The notes beneath the pieces were generated by a model. It did no database searches. It was not told the origin of the DNA and saw only the letters and a list, made by a program, of their open reading frames with translations. From Imtechella halotolerans (GTDB lineage Bacteria; Bacteroidota; Bacteroidia; Flavobacteriales; Flavobacteriaceae), in assembly GCF_028743515.2 (NCBI RefSeq), contig NZ_CP117969.2:617001-681000 (forward strand): DNA of 64,000 nucleotides. Reading direction: 5' to 3'. Position numbers and translations under genes: made by a program. This document shows positions 63,682-64,000 of this stretch, one piece after another (position 1 is the stretch's first letter; every line of letters begins with the position of its first letter).

Positions 63682-64000
63682 ATGATAAAAGTATTGGTTA
63701 TTATTGATGATTCCTCAGAGTTCAGTAGGCGCCTTCTTAGAGGATTAATTAAGTACTCAAATGATAACGAATCGTGGATTTTTTTTCAATTACCTTCTTA
63801 CTATAAGTCTTTGAATGGAACCAATGGTATTGTAGATTGGGCCAAGGAATGGAAGGCGGATGCGGTAATAGCCAGATGGGATCATGAGGAGTCTTTGCTG
63901 GCACAATTAAATGTTCCAATCATCTTTCAGAACTATAAAAAAAGGAGTGAATGTTTCTCTAACCTAACAGGTGATTATATAGGAACAGGAGTCATGGCTG
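63682..64000 (+). CDS. XylR-type AraC-family regulator (partial, runs off the window)
   Basis: The first 106 codons read IKVLVIIDDSSEFSRRLLRG, then IVDWAKEWKADAVIARWD and VPIIFQNYKKRSE. This is the N-terminal periplasmic-binding-protein-like domain of XylR-type regulators, which bind a sugar and carry an AraC DNA-binding domain at the C-terminus. The C-terminal part lies beyond position 64000, so the fusion and the regulated sugar operon cannot be confirmed here. Confidence 0.8.
   Translation, partial: MIKVLVIIDDSSEFSRRLLRGLIKYSNDNESWIFFQLPSYYKSLNGTNGIVDWAKEWKADAVIARWDHEESLLAQLNVPIIFQNYKKRSECFSNLTGDYIGTGVMA

Overview
The window is a chromosomal segment of a member of the Bacteroidota, most probably a marine Flavobacteriaceae. 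The evidence is: Bacteroidota-type promoters (TTG, 19-21 bp, TAnnTTTG) upstream of the SRP RNA and tRNA-His genes; no obvious Shine-Dalgarno sequences; a type IX secretion C-terminal sorting domain; bacillithiol (BshB1) rather than glutathione chemistry; a CcsB-CcsA fusion; group III truncated haemoglobin; and lineage-typical genes such as OstA-like, paired DUF368, DUF349 and a UbiA-type prenyltransferase next to maf.

Layout. 1-20.4 kb is an almost unbroken minus-strand housekeeping block: DUF349 protein, aroE, two DUF368 membrane proteins, a TPR protein, a class III aminotransferase, an OstA-like protein, an isolated GH110 alpha-galactosidase-like lipoprotein, purA, a Fur-family regulator, a bifunctional RelA/SpoT enzyme, an M48 protease, a TrmH/SpoU methyltransferase, a beta-helix lipoprotein, a thioesterase and a glutaminyl cyclase. 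20.5-26.7 kb holds the SRP RNA, an SDR, a transaldolase-like gene, an ABC-F ATPase and a TSUP permease, plus one minus-strand lipoprotein. 26.7-36 kb is again minus strand: a deacetylase / 33-residue membrane peptide / Na+-solute symporter operon; an MscS-type channel; a maf-ubiA-kdsC-like-DUF2520 operon; and an OFA-type MFS transporter. 36-42.9 kb is plus strand: a small membrane protein and truncated haemoglobin behind an FNR-like site, the CcsBA cytochrome c assembly protein, a glutathione peroxidase, a PLP trans-sulfuration enzyme, bshB1 and tRNA-His.

From 42.9 kb the window becomes accessory in character. Immediately downstream of tRNA-His lie a truncated transposase and a complete three-gene HipBST-like toxin-antitoxin module. 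The module has a HipB repressor, a free-standing HipA N-terminal subdomain (HipS-like) and a HipT-like kinase carrying an N-terminal Cys/His cluster. Three near-identical palindromic operators sit upstream, spaced 50 and 30 bp apart, and a terminator follows. The block is bracketed by a 14-bp direct repeat. Next come an esterase, a T9SS-sorted protein, a lipoprotein, a membrane LytTR regulator and an intradiol-dioxygenase/thioredoxin-like fusion. A small-protein family is present as two intact genes and one 5' relic, with an SDR gene between them. Then follow DsbA/FrnE-like and DoxX genes divergent from an HxlR regulator with a perfect palindrome, a FUSC permease, another SDR, a maltose-acetyltransferase-like enzyme, a Crp-like regulator with a quinone-reductase-like flavoprotein, a serine hydrolase, a DUF6624-like protein and the start of a XylR-type regulator.

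The strongest unexpected items are: the HipBST-like module with phased operators beside a tRNA-His gene whose acceptor stem mispairs; the coupled 33-residue membrane peptide ahead of the symporter; the FNR-like palindrome about 41.5 bp upstream of the predicted start of the globin transcript; and the decayed third copy of the small-protein family. All assignments come from reading the sequence and family knowledge; no database search was run.
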